Assembly (NCBI GenBank): GCA_050302275.1
Contig: JBNLAT010000011.1
Coordinates: 1 to 64,000 of the forward strand
DNA: 64,000 bases
From: JAPHTQ01 sp050302275
GTDB taxonomy: Bacteria > Pseudomonadota > Gammaproteobacteria > Thiohalomonadales > Thiohalomonadaceae
Direction of reading: 5' to 3'
Shown: one piece after another, positions 25,579 to 36,165 of the stretch
Layout of the letters: every line of letters starts with the position of its first letter
Position numbering within the stretch: position 1 is the stretch's first letter
Translations under genes and position numbers: made by a program
The notes under the pieces: model-generated
Database searches by the model: none
Told to the model about the DNA's origin: nothing
What the model saw: the letters and a program-made list of their open reading frames with translations, nothing else

Positions 25579-25920
25579 CTAAAGTTGTTTGTGTAATTTA
25601 GCGAACCAGTTGCGTAACAATGTGCGCTCACTTTCATCTAATAGCGCCCCCATCGGCATCGAGTGCGGCGGCGCTTCGAGAAAAACCCTACGCTCCACCT
25701 CGAAATCCTTGCCGGTCAATCGAAACCATTTGTTGGTATTCAATAGTAACGACGGTTTGACTCGCAGCTCGAAGTGACATGGCTGACAGCGACTGCCGAT
25801 CAATGCCTTCACCGCTTCGGGTGGTTTGACGGTCTTTACCGCTGGAGCAGGCTCCTCTGCGCTAGAGATAGCGGCAAACAGGAACAGTAACAGCCATGCA
25901 AATAGCCTCATCGCAACCAT
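25579..25920 (-). CDS. Small c-type cytochrome-like protein
   Basis: A 113 aa protein with an N-terminal signal peptide (hydrophobic core at residues 5-20, ending at SSAEE) and one haem-c motif, CQPCH (residues 45-49). A Met in the HSMPMGA stretch could be the second haem ligand. Most residues between are unlike classical cytochrome c, closer to DUF-type periplasmic mono-haem proteins. ATG 25920 is preceded by AAGGAAGG; a second ATG at 25911 is in frame. It is 83 bp upstream of the prenyltransferase and could be in the same transcript. Confidence 0.7.
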   Translation of the reverse strand: MVAMRLFAWLLLFLFAAISSAEEPAPAVKTVKPPEAVKALIGSRCQPCHFELRVKPSLLLNTNKWFRLTGKDFEVERRVFLEAPPHSMPMGALLDESERTLLRNWFAKLHKQL

Positions 25921-25941
25921 CAGAGCCTTCCTTCTGTTACA

Positions 25942-25964
25942 GGAGCCGGGGCAAACCCGGCTCC
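25942..25964 (-). terminator. Stem-loop between clpB and the cytochrome gene
   Basis: GGAGCCGGG (25942-25950) and CCCGGCTCC (25956-25964) form a perfect 9-bp stem with a 5-base loop, 14 bp past the clpB stop. There is no strong T-run after it on the minus strand, so it is a weak terminator or an mRNA-stabilising hairpin. Confidence 0.5.
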
Positions 25965-25977
25965 ATTATGTGCCGCT

Positions 25978-28569
<2,592 letters not shown>

Positions 28570-28615
28570 CGGGTGTAACCCTCCAAAATCAGTCAATCAT
28601 CAGTTACCGACTAGA

Positions 28616-28641
28616 ATATGGCCGGGCCGCAGCAAATCAAG
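28616..28641 (-). promoter_or_regulatory. Sigma-32-like heat-shock promoter of clpB
   Basis: Read on the minus strand, CTTGATT (28641-28635) is followed after 11 bp by GGCCATAT (28623-28616). The heat-shock consensus is CTTGAAA and CCCCATNT, so the match is 5 of 7 and 6 of 8. The -10 lies about 47 bp before the clpB ATG. Spacing is a little short. Confidence 0.4.
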
Positions 28642-28795
28642 CACGCTTGGCAGGGTTATCACTCCCTTTCCCGATATTGCTTAACCCTAGCAACATATCT
28701 GGGCATGTTAAGCCCTATTTAATGCTCTGCGGTCATAGTTGCTCCACAAAATCCGGGTTATTCTGTTCCGGATCAACCATTAAGGGTAATAAACC

Positions 28796-29455
28796 ATGCG
28801 CCTGCTACTGGTAGAAGACGATCCGCTGATCGGCGACGGCATTCGTGCTGGCCTGCGCCAGGAAGACTATAGCGTCGACTGGTTTACCGAGGCCCGAACC
28901 GCGGAAATGGCGCTGCAGAGCGAACAGTACGACCTGATGATTCTGGACCTGGGCCTGCCCGACAAGTCGGGGCTGGAGATCCTCAAACGCCTGCGCTCAC
29001 AGGGTTCCAGCCTGCCGGTACTGATCCTCACCGCCCGCGATGCCGTCAGCGACCGGGTAGCCGGGCTGGATACCGGTGCCGACGACTACATGCTCAAACC
29101 CTTTGATCTCGACGAGCTTTCCGCCCGCCTGCGCGCCCTGCTGCGCCGCAGCAGTGGTCGCGCCAGCAGCGAGATCACTCACGGTGATATCGTCCTCGAC
29201 CCGGCAGCGCACAGCGTCAGCAAGGGTGGTGAAAAAGTTGATATCTCACCGCGTGAATATGCGGTACTGCATCTGCTGCTCAGCAATACTGGCAAGGTCA
29301 TGTCGCGCAGCCGCCTGGAAGAGGGGCTCTACTCCTGGGATGGCGAAGTGGAAAGTAACGCCATCGAAGTTTACGTCCACCACCTGCGCAAGAAACTGGG
29401 GGCCGATCTGATCCGCACCATTCGCGGCGTCGGCTACATTATCGATCCCGCATGA
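28796..29455 (+). CDS. OmpR-family response regulator (QseB/PmrA-like)
   Basis: A 219 aa regulator. The receiver has EDD at residues 7-9, phosphoacceptor Asp in LMILDLGLPDKSG (about residue 51) and the Lys in MLKPFD. The C-terminal winged helix carries DISPREYAVLHLLL and NAIEVYVHHLRKKLG, a pattern typical of the QseB/PmrA/BasR branch. Its stop overlaps the kinase start by 4 bp (ATGA). An inverted repeat ATCCGG-N11-CCGGAT at 28751-28773 just upstream could be an autoregulatory site. The signal is unknown. Confidence 0.9.
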   Translation: MRLLLVEDDPLIGDGIRAGLRQEDYSVDWFTEARTAEMALQSEQYDLMILDLGLPDKSGLEILKRLRSQGSSLPVLILTARDAVSDRVAGLDTGADDYMLKPFDLDELSARLRALLRRSSGRASSEITHGDIVLDPAAHSVSKGGEKVDISPREYAVLHLLLSNTGKVMSRSRLEEGLYSWDGEVESNAIEVYVHHLRKKLGADLIRTIRGVGYIIDPA

Positions 29456-30834
29456 GAAGTTCACTCCGCCGCCGCCTGCTCATCATCCTGCTGTCGATCA
29501 CCGCGGTGATCTGGCTGTTCAGCGCCTGGCTCAACTACAGCGACACCCGCCATGAGATCGGCGAACTGTTCGATGCGCAGATGGCACAGACCGCACGCAC
29601 CCTGCTCTCGGTCGCTGGTCATGAGCTTTCCGAGTTGAGCGACACCCGTCGCTTTGTCGGCAACACCCATATTCACTTCAGCGGCGATACCCGCTTCTCC
29701 GCCGCCGGTCACGAGTACGAACATAAGATGAGCTATCAGCTGTGGCAGCAGCCGGAAAATACGCTGATGATGCGCTCATTTAACGCACCGGAAACACCGC
29801 TCAATACGCTGGATAACGGTTACAGTACCGAAATCATCGACGGCGAGGAGTGGAGGGTCTTCTCCCTGCTCGACCCGGAAGACGGCTTCATGGTGAAGAT
29901 CGGCGAGGCGCTGGCGATCCGCGACGAACTGACCGAGACCGTGGCACTACGCATTGGCCTGCCGATCCTGTTCCTGTTACCGCTGATGGCACTGCTCATC
30001 CTGCTCGGTGTCAACCAGACCCTGCGTCCGCTGAATATTCTGGCAAGAAGTGTCTCCAATCGATCGCCCAGCAGTCTGGATGCGGTGGATGACCGCGATG
30101 CACCGTGCGAAATCATGCCCCTGGTCGAAGCCCTCAATCGACTATTCCTGCGCCTCTCCCGCGCCTTCGAAAGCGAACGTCGCTTTACCGCCGATGCCGC
30201 CCATGAACTGCGAACCCCGTTGGCCGCGTTGAAGATTCAGGCCCAGGTTGCCAAACGCAGCAACGATGACGAGGCGAGAAACCAGGCACTGGATAAATTG
30301 CTGGAGGGTGTGGAACGCGCCTCCCGGCTGGTAGAACAACTGCTGACCATGGCACGGGTCGATCCCGAAACCAGTAGTGTGCTGCACAGTGAAATTCGTC
30401 TGGACCGACTCTGCGAAGAGATGATGGCCAGCTATGTGCCACACGCAGCAATAAAAAATATTGAACTGGAACTCGATGTGGATGGTGTGACTGTACTCAC
30501 CGGCCTGCAGGAGAGCCTGGAGATCCTGCTGCGCAACCTGCTCGACAACGCCATTCGCTACACCCCTGAGGGGGGGCGCATCAGCGTGCGGCTGGTGCAA
30601 TGCGCGGACAACAGTATCGAACTGCATGTCGGTGACAGCGGCCCCGGTATCCCCGAGAGCGAACACGGGCGTATCTTCGACCGCTTCTATCGTCTCGCCG
30701 GGCAGAAAACCGAAGGCAGCGGCCTCGGCCTCTCCATCGTGCAGCGCATCGCTGAACTCAATCGTGCAGAGGTTTCTCTGGGTAAATCAGAACTGGGTGG
30801 TCTGGAAGTGACCGTTCACTTCCTGCGCCACTAA
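29452..30834 (+). CDS. Sensor histidine kinase (QseC/PmrB-like)
   Basis: A 460 aa membrane kinase. Two helices (residues 8-28 and about 165-185) flank a periplasmic sensor of about 135 aa. A short HAMP region is followed by the HisKA domain with phospho-acceptor His in DAAHELRTPLAALK (about residue 248), then the ATP-binding domain with NLLDNAIRYTPE, GDSGPGIPE and GSGLGLSIVQRIAEL. It partners the overlapping response regulator. It converges with the plsC-like gene, 4 bp overlap at the ends. Confidence 0.9.
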   Translation: MRSSLRRRLLIILLSITAVIWLFSAWLNYSDTRHEIGELFDAQMAQTARTLLSVAGHELSELSDTRRFVGNTHIHFSGDTRFSAAGHEYEHKMSYQLWQQPENTLMMRSFNAPETPLNTLDNGYSTEIIDGEEWRVFSLLDPEDGFMVKIGEALAIRDELTETVALRIGLPILFLLPLMALLILLGVNQTLRPLNILARSVSNRSPSSLDAVDDRDAPCEIMPLVEALNRLFLRLSRAFESERRFTADAAHELRTPLAALKIQAQVAKRSNDDEARNQALDKLLEGVERASRLVEQLLTMARVDPETSSVLHSEIRLDRLCEEMMASYVPHAAIKNIELELDVDGVTVLTGLQESLEILLRNLLDNAIRYTPEGGRISVRLVQCADNSIELHVGDSGPGIPESEHGRIFDRFYRLAGQKTEGSGLGLSIVQRIAELNRAEVSLGKSELGGLEVTVHFLRH

Positions 30835-31541
30835 TCTTTTACTGGAGCAAGTCGTTGCTCCAGTTCATGCAAACAGTCACGCGGCGCCAACTCACCACAC
30901 TCCAGCTTTGGACGGTTAGTCAGACGCGCACGGGCACGTAACAATACCGGCATGAATATCCCCCCCTGGGCACGAATCCCCTCGATACGCACCGGATAGA
31001 TAGGACAGTTCGCCAGTTGCGCCAGACGGACCGCACCCGGTTTAAGGTGCCGCGGTGGATCACTGTCGAGGTGGATCTTGCCGTGGGGAAAGAGAGCAAT
31101 AACATCCCCTTGCTTTAGTGCCTTGAGTGCTTCGCGAAAGGCCTTCTCCGGTTTGCCTCTACGATCCACCGGAATACAGCCGACAGCACGAAACAACCAC
31201 TCAAATCCAAAGCGATGATACTGCTCGGTAGCGATGAGAAAACGCAGCTTGCGACGACTGGCGGCGAACATTAGCACCGGGTCGAGACCGGAGATGTGGT
31301 TGGAGACCAGGATCGCCGGGCCGCTCTCCGGCAGCTCGATCAGATCATGGTTGAGGCGGTGATAATAACGACAGAAGAGGCGATTGAAACCATCGAGCCA
31401 GTTCATCCAGCCGTGGCCCCAGTCGATCAGCGCGGCACGCAACGAGGCGCGCCAGATCAAAATCAACAACAGCAGCAACACCCCGGCAACTGCCCAGGGC
31501 CAGTAACACAGTATGGAAGAGAGTGAGGACGCTTCCTGCAT
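30831..31541 (-). CDS. Lysophospholipid acyltransferase family protein (PlsC-like)
   Basis: A 236 aa membrane-bound acyltransferase of the 1-acyl-glycerol-3-phosphate type. A membrane helix occupies residues 12-29. The HX4D catalytic motif is SNHISGLDP (about residues 79-87), followed by the glycerophosphate-binding VDRRGKPEK stretch and a later FPHGKIHLDSD (variant of FPEGTRS). The substrate cannot be fixed. Last gene of a compact run rluD-pgeF-gcvR-like-def-plsC-like; the def stop is 9 bp upstream. Confidence 0.82.
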   Translation of the reverse strand: MQEASSLSSILCYWPWAVAGVLLLLLILIWRASLRAALIDWGHGWMNWLDGFNRLFCRYYHRLNHDLIELPESGPAILVSNHISGLDPVLMFAASRRKLRFLIATEQYHRFGFEWLFRAVGCIPVDRRGKPEKAFREALKALKQGDVIALFPHGKIHLDSDPPRHLKPGAVRLAQLANCPIYPVRIEGIRAQGGIFMPVLLRARARLTNRPKLECGELAPRDCLHELEQRLAPVKD

Positions 31542-31550
31542 CGAGCGCCG

Positions 31551-32057
31551 TTACTTCTGGTAGACCTTGCGTCGGAACAGATCGTTGCGACGACTCACTA
31601 GGCGGTCGAGGAATAACATACCGTCGAGGTGATCGCACTCGTGCTGCACCGCCCTTGCCTCATAGCCTTCGCATTCGTATTCGTGCTTTTCACCGTTGCC
31701 GTCGTAGGCGCTGAATTTGATCCGTTCGGCACGAATGACGTTACCGGTGTAATCGGGTACCGACATACAGCCTTCACGGCCGACCTTCATTCCGTCCCAC
31801 TCGGTGATCTCGGGATTGATTAGTACCATAAAGCCATGATTCGGCACCGGCTTGCGGGTGGCCGAACAATCAACCAGCGCGATGCGTTGAAAACGTCCCA
31901 CCTGGGGTGCGGCGATACCGACGCCACCGGGACCGGCGCGCATCGTCTCTTCCAGATCGGCAAGGAAGGCACGTAGTTCGTCGTCGAAATTCTCTACCGG
32001 CAGCGACTCCTGCTTCAGCCGCTCGTCCGGGTAGGTGAGGATATCCAGCAGTGCCAT
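31551..32057 (-). CDS. def: Peptide deformylase
   Basis: A 168 aa metalloenzyme that removes the N-formyl group from new proteins. All three motifs are present: GVGIAAPQVG (motif 1), EGCMSVP (motif 2, with the metal Cys) and QHECDHLDG (motif 3, HExxH). MALLDILTYPDERL is the classic start. ATG 32057 follows TAGGAG; a GTG at 32063 is in frame. The usual fmt partner gene is not next to it. Eight bp after the gcvR-like stop. Confidence 0.95.
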   Translation of the reverse strand: MALLDILTYPDERLKQESLPVENFDDELRAFLADLEETMRAGPGGVGIAAPQVGRFQRIALVDCSATRKPVPNHGFMVLINPEITEWDGMKVGREGCMSVPDYTGNVIRAERIKFSAYDGNGEKHEYECEGYEARAVQHECDHLDGMLFLDRLVSRRNDLFRRKVYQK

Positions 32058-32065
32058 GCTCACTC

Positions 32066-32587
32066 CTACCCGATTAAGGTATCGATGGTTTCCAGCTGCG
32101 CTTCGATACCCTTCTCCGCTACCACATCCAGTGCCGATTGCAGTGCCTCAACACCTTCGGCGGCGTGACCTTCGATCTGCATGATGTAGATCGGTTTGTC
32201 TTCGGTTCCGGCAACACTGGTATCCATATCCAGAATATGCAGGCCGGCCTCGGCCAGCGCGCCGGTGATACGGGCGACGATCCCGGCACGGTCCGCGCCG
32301 TAGACGGTGATGCGCACATCCGGCTCCAGATGTTGATGCAGTTTGGCATCGATATGATCCACGTGCAGATGCAGATCGAGGGATTCGGCCACCGGTGCCA
32401 CCATATCAGTGAGCGCCTTGACGCTGCCATCGAACTCCACCATCAGCATGATGGTGAAAGTGCCACCGAGGCGGATCATCGATGCCTCGCCCAAATTGCA
32501 GCCACCATCGAACAGCGCTGCACTGAGGTGGGCCACAATACCCGGCCGGTCTTTACCGACCACAGTCAACATGTACCAGTGTTTCAT
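32066..32587 (-). CDS. ACT-domain protein, GcvR-like
   Basis: A 173 aa cytoplasmic protein consisting of two ACT domains, residues 5-80 (with GKDRPGIVAHLSAAL) and 90-170 (with GADRAGIVARITGALAEAG). It resembles the glycine-cleavage regulator GcvR, which acts with GcvA, but no gcv gene is near and ligand specificity is unknown. The ATG at 32587 has AAAGGA eight bases upstream; a longer frame to 32608 adds only seven residues. It lies 17 bp after the pgeF stop. Confidence 0.82.
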   Translation of the reverse strand: MKHWYMLTVVGKDRPGIVAHLSAALFDGGCNLGEASMIRLGGTFTIMLMVEFDGSVKALTDMVAPVAESLDLHLHVDHIDAKLHQHLEPDVRITVYGADRAGIVARITGALAEAGLHILDMDTSVAGTEDKPIYIMQIEGHAAEGVEALQSALDVVAEKGIEAQLETIDTLIG

Positions 32588-32604
32588 TGTTTTTCCTTTC
32601 TCGT

Positions 32605-33333
32605 TCATTCCAGCCAGATCAGGCTGACCATCCGTCCGGTCCGCCCGTCGCGGCGGTAGGAAAAGAATCTTTGGCTATCGCTAAAGGTACAGAATTCGCC
32701 GCCATAAATCTTGGTAACACCGGCGGACTGTAACCTCCGCCGCGCCAGTGTGTAGATATCGGCTAGCCAGCGACCGTTAACCGAAGGTCTGAAGGCGCTA
32801 TCCGCACCAATATCAACCGCGAGAAAGGCGTCGCGCACTTCGTCACCCACCTCAAAGGCTTGCGGGCCGATAGCCGGACCCAACCAGGTGAGGATCTCGC
32901 CCTCGGCTTTCATTTCAGAGATGGCCCTTTCGAGCACGCCGTTCAAGAGGCCGCGCCACCCGGCATGAGCCGCGGCGACATGAGTTCCGCTGCTATCACA
33001 AAACAGTACCGGCAGACAGTCAGCGGTCATCACCGTACACACCACACCGGGTTGATCCGTATGAGAAGCATCCGCCTCGCAACCGGTTGCACAGGCAGCG
33101 GCATCCACCGCCTCGGTACCATGTACCTGACTCAACCAACGCGGTTCGGTGGATAGATGTAAACCTTCACTTACCCGGTGACGGTTCTCTGCCACCGCAA
33201 CCGGATCATCGCCGACATGGTCGCCAAGATTGAGACTGTCGTACGGGGGCGGACTAACACCGCCGATACGGGTGGTCACAGCGGCATGGATATTAGTGGG
33301 GGCTGGCCATTCGGGACGAATGAACTCAATCAC
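32605..33333 (-). CDS. pgeF: Peptidoglycan editing factor PgeF (laccase-domain, YfiH family)
   Basis: A 242 aa protein of the multicopper polyphenol oxidoreductase/YfiH family, now assigned to removing wrong muropeptides that carry L-Ser in place of L-Ala. The family blocks TTRIGGVSPPPYDSLNLGDHVGDD (N-terminus), CTVMTADCLPVLF and HAAHAGWRGL-like AAAHAGWRGLLNGV are present, giving the His and Cys metal ligands. It overlaps the rluD stop by 8 bp, the common rluD-pgeF arrangement in gammaproteobacteria. Confidence 0.92.
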   Translation of the reverse strand: MIEFIRPEWPAPTNIHAAVTTRIGGVSPPPYDSLNLGDHVGDDPVAVAENRHRVSEGLHLSTEPRWLSQVHGTEAVDAAACATGCEADASHTDQPGVVCTVMTADCLPVLFCDSSGTHVAAAHAGWRGLLNGVLERAISEMKAEGEILTWLGPAIGPQAFEVGDEVRDAFLAVDIGADSAFRPSVNGRWLADIYTLARRRLQSAGVTKIYGGEFCTFSDSQRFFSYRRDGRTGRMVSLIWLE

Positions 33334-34330
33334 TCCCCTGCTCCAGATCGTGGCGCAACACCGTCAGCAGTTGCTGCATGTCCTGCGGCAGTTCAGCGGT
33401 CCACTCCAGATACTCGCCACTCTGTGGATGCACCAACCCCAGGCGCGAGGCGTGCAGTGCCTGACGATGGAAATTGCGCAGCATCTGCTCCAGTTCCGGA
33501 CTACAGGCAGGTGGAATACGCAGGCGACCACCGTAGACTGGGTCGCCCACCAGCGGATTGTGGCGATGGGCCATGTGAACACGAATCTGGTGAGTACGAC
33601 CAGTCTCCAGTTGCACCTTGATGTGGGTATGGGCACGGAAACGCTCCGCCAGACGGTAGTGGGTCACCGCCGGTTTGCCGTTGCGCACCACAGCCATGCG
33701 CTTGCGATCCACCGGGTGACGACCGATGGGCTCGTCAACCGTGCCACCACCGGTGAGGACACCATGAACCACCGCATCGTACTCGCGGGTAAATTCCCGC
33801 GCCTGCAGCTGCTCGACCAGCGCGGTCTGCGCCTCCAGGGTCCGCGCTACTACCAACAGGCCGGTGGTCTCCTTGTCCAGTCGGTGAACGATTCCGGCAC
33901 GGGGCACGACTGCAATCTCCGGATCGTGATGCAGCAAAGCGTTGAGCAGGGTGCCCTGCCAGTTCCCTGCCGCCGGGTGAACCACCAGTCCCGCCGGTTT
34001 GTTGATCACGATGAGGGCATCGTCCTGATAGACGATATCCAGTTGAATCGGCTCCGGCTTGAACTCGCTCTCCGCCTCCAGCTGCACATCGAGTTCAATC
34101 GACTCGCCACCGAGCAGTTTGTCCTTGGGGCGCATTACCTCGCCATCCACCAGCACACAACCCTGCTTAACCCACTGTTGCAGTCGGGAACGGGAAAAAT
34201 CGGGGAAAAGTTTGGCCAGCGCCTGATCGAGCCGTGAACCTGCCAGCTCCAGCGGAACCTCAGCCTGCAACTGACGTCGTAGCGATGTTGCGGATTTGTG
34301 CCCGCTTTGATTTATTCCAGCGGATGCCAT
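33326..34330 (-). CDS. rluD: 23S rRNA pseudouridine synthase RluD
   Basis: A 334 aa enzyme that makes the three pseudouridines of helix 69 in 23S rRNA (1911, 1915 and 1917 in E. coli). An S4-like RNA-binding domain is at residues 30-90 (RLDQALAKLFPDFSRSRLQQ), followed by the synthase domain with catalytic motif HRLDKETTG (about residue 150) and HQIRVHMAHRHNPLVGD. Divergent from bamD, 44 bp apart, as is usual in this class. It overlaps pgeF. Confidence 0.95.
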   Translation of the reverse strand: MASAGINQSGHKSATSLRRQLQAEVPLELAGSRLDQALAKLFPDFSRSRLQQWVKQGCVLVDGEVMRPKDKLLGGESIELDVQLEAESEFKPEPIQLDIVYQDDALIVINKPAGLVVHPAAGNWQGTLLNALLHHDPEIAVVPRAGIVHRLDKETTGLLVVARTLEAQTALVEQLQAREFTREYDAVVHGVLTGGGTVDEPIGRHPVDRKRMAVVRNGKPAVTHYRLAERFRAHTHIKVQLETGRTHQIRVHMAHRHNPLVGDPVYGGRLRIPPACSPELEQMLRNFHRQALHASRLGLVHPQSGEYLEWTAELPQDMQQLLTVLRHDLEQGSD

Positions 34331-34374
34331 GGGTATACTTGGTGCCTGCCTGATTTACTTAAAGAACGGATACT

Positions 34375-35160
34375 ATGCGTTTTTCCAAAATTCTGTCCAT
34401 TTTTTCCCTGCTTCTGCTGCTCGCTGCCTGCTCCGGCATGCCCGAAGACCAAACCGCCAACTGGACGGTGGAAGATTTCTATACAACGGCCAAGCAGGCT
34501 CTCGACAACGAAGACTACATGGGTGCCGCCAACTACTACACCCAGCTCGAGGCGCGTTACCCGTATGGAGTTTACGCACAGCAGGCGCAACTGGACATCA
34601 TCTTCGCCTACTACAAGGGTAACGAACCGGCTTCGGCCGTCGCCGCGGCAGACCGCTTTATCAAACTGCACCCGCGCCACGCCAATGTCGACTACGCCTA
34701 TTACATGCGCGGTCTGGTGACCTTCGATCAAAACCCCAGTCTGTTCGCCGGCCTCTTTCCCAAAGATCCGTCCAAGCGCGATCCGGGCGCACTGCGTGAA
34801 TCGTTCAACTACTTCAAGGAACTGGTCACCCGCTACCCCGGCAGTCAGTACACCAAAGATGCGATCGAACGGATGAAGGTACTGCGCAACAACCTGGCCA
34901 AGCACGAACTAGCAGTGGCCGACTACTATATGCGTCGCGGTAGCTACCTGGCCGCCGCCAATCGCGCCAAGTATGTGCTGGAAAACTACCAGCGCTCTGA
35001 GGCGGTGCCTGACGCACTGGCGATGCAGATCAGGGCCTACCGTAAAATCGATATGACCGACCTGGCCAACGATGCCTTACGGGTACTGAAGAAAAACTAT
35101 CCTGATTACCCGGCTCTGGCAGAACTGCAGCAGCCAACTACAGCGCCGAAGCTACCCTGA
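34375..35160 (+). CDS. bamD: Outer membrane assembly lipoprotein BamD
   Basis: A 261 aa lipoprotein of the BAM complex that inserts beta-barrel proteins. The signal peptide ends with a lipobox LAAC (Cys about residue 19). TPR-like repeats follow, with YTTAKQALDNEDYMGAANYY, LEARYPYGVYAQQAQLD and ADRFIKLHPRHANVDYAYYMRG. Length is slightly above E. coli BamD (245 aa). Next gene (nitroreductase) begins 16 bp later and may share the transcript. Confidence 0.95.
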   Translation: MRFSKILSIFSLLLLLAACSGMPEDQTANWTVEDFYTTAKQALDNEDYMGAANYYTQLEARYPYGVYAQQAQLDIIFAYYKGNEPASAVAAADRFIKLHPRHANVDYAYYMRGLVTFDQNPSLFAGLFPKDPSKRDPGALRESFNYFKELVTRYPGSQYTKDAIERMKVLRNNLAKHELAVADYYMRRGSYLAAANRAKYVLENYQRSEAVPDALAMQIRAYRKIDMTDLANDALRVLKKNYPDYPALAELQQPTTAPKLP

Positions 35161-35176
35161 ACAGCGGGAGGTTTGT

Positions 35177-35698
35177 ATGTGGGACTTTTTCGAAACCGTA
35201 CGTCACCGCCACTCGATACGTAAATATCGCGATGACCTGCCAGTAGAACCTGAAAAACTGCACGCCATTCTGGAGATGGCCTGCGCCGCGCCATCCGCCG
35301 GCGACCTGCAGTCCTACCACATCACCGTGGTCACCGACGGGGAAAAACGCCAGCGACTCAGTGAGATCGCCGAGAACCAGACCTTCATTGCCGAAGCGCC
35401 AGTAGCCCTGCTGTTTAGCAGTGACCCGAAACGTTCTGGTAAGAAATACGGTGAACGCGGTGAATGCCTCTATGCAGTGCAGGACACAACCATCGCCGCA
35501 TCCTACGCACAGCTGGCGGCGGTTGCAGCCGGATTAGGCTCCACCTGGGTGGGGTATTTTGATAACGAGGCGATTAAAAAGGAGTTTGGGCTGGCGGCAG
35601 AGCTGGAACCTATCGCCATCCTCAGCATTGGCTACCCTGCGGAACTGCCGGAAGAGAGTCCACGCAGGGCGATGGATCAGGTGGTTACCCACATCTAG
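35177..35698 (+). CDS. Nitroreductase family protein
   Basis: A 173 aa FMN-dependent oxidoreductase. The N-terminal RHSIRKYRDDLPV and APSAGDLQSYHITVV blocks are the FMN-binding signature, and the C-terminal YPAELPEESPRR stretch is family typical. Short members like this often lack the extra dimer arm; the substrate is unknown. GGGAGG lies seven bases before the ATG. A bidirectional terminator follows at 35707-35742. Confidence 0.85.
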   Translation: MWDFFETVRHRHSIRKYRDDLPVEPEKLHAILEMACAAPSAGDLQSYHITVVTDGEKRQRLSEIAENQTFIAEAPVALLFSSDPKRSGKKYGERGECLYAVQDTTIAASYAQLAAVAAGLGSTWVGYFDNEAIKKEFGLAAELEPIAILSIGYPAELPEESPRRAMDQVVTHI

Positions 35699-35706
35699 CA
35701 AACAGC

Positions 35707-35742
35707 CTACTCAGACGCCACACTACCGTGCCGTCTGAGTAG
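35707..35742. terminator. Bidirectional terminator between the nitroreductase and glnB genes
   Basis: CTACTCAGACG (35707-35717) and CGTCTGAGTAG (35732-35742) form a perfect 11-bp stem with a small inner CAC/GTG hairpin in the 14-base loop. AATTTAG follows on the plus strand and TTTG on the minus strand. It serves both convergent genes. Confidence 0.7.
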
Positions 35743-35749
35743 AATTTAG

Positions 35750-36088
35750 TTAGATAGCGGTGGGGCCTTCCTCACCAGTCCGAATTCGAATCACACGCTC
35801 GACATTCGTTACGAAGATCTTGCCATCACCGATCTTGCCGGTACGGGCCACGTTGGTGATCGCTTCGATGCACTGCTCAACCATGCCTTCCTCGACGACC
35901 AGTTCGATCTTCACCTTGGGCAGGAAGTCGACCACATACTCCGCACCGCGATAGAGTTCGGTGTGGCCTTTCTGCCGACCGAAACCCTTCACTTCGGTAG
36001 CGGTCATGCCCGCTACGCCAATATCGGAAAGCGCCTCGCGCACATCGTCAAGCTTGAACGGTTTGATGATCGCTTCAACCTTTTTCAT
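35750..36088 (-). CDS. glnB: Nitrogen regulatory protein P-II (GlnB)
   Basis: A 112 aa PII signalling protein that senses 2-oxoglutarate, ATP/ADP and, through uridylylation, glutamine. The T-loop with the modified Tyr (KGHTELYRGAEYVVDF) and the C-terminal signature TGKIGDGKIFV and RIRTGEEGPTAI are intact. MKKVEAIIKPFKLDDVREAL is closer to GlnB than GlnK. Seventy-seven bp downstream of nadE on the same strand; no amtB next to it, which also supports GlnB. Confidence 0.95.
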   Translation of the reverse strand: MKKVEAIIKPFKLDDVREALSDIGVAGMTATEVKGFGRQKGHTELYRGAEYVVDFLPKVKIELVVEEGMVEQCIEAITNVARTGKIGDGKIFVTNVERVIRIRTGEEGPTAI

Positions 36089-36165
36089 CTGTTGTTTTCC
36101 TTTGTTTCGCTATGTGTCGATTGCAGGATGTCGCTCTTCCATTCTACACGGGTTATCGCAGACTG

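Noticed and set aside
33230..34237. A 335-codon open frame on the plus strand
   Set aside because: Antisense to rluD and the start of pgeF, no motif, no ribosome site.
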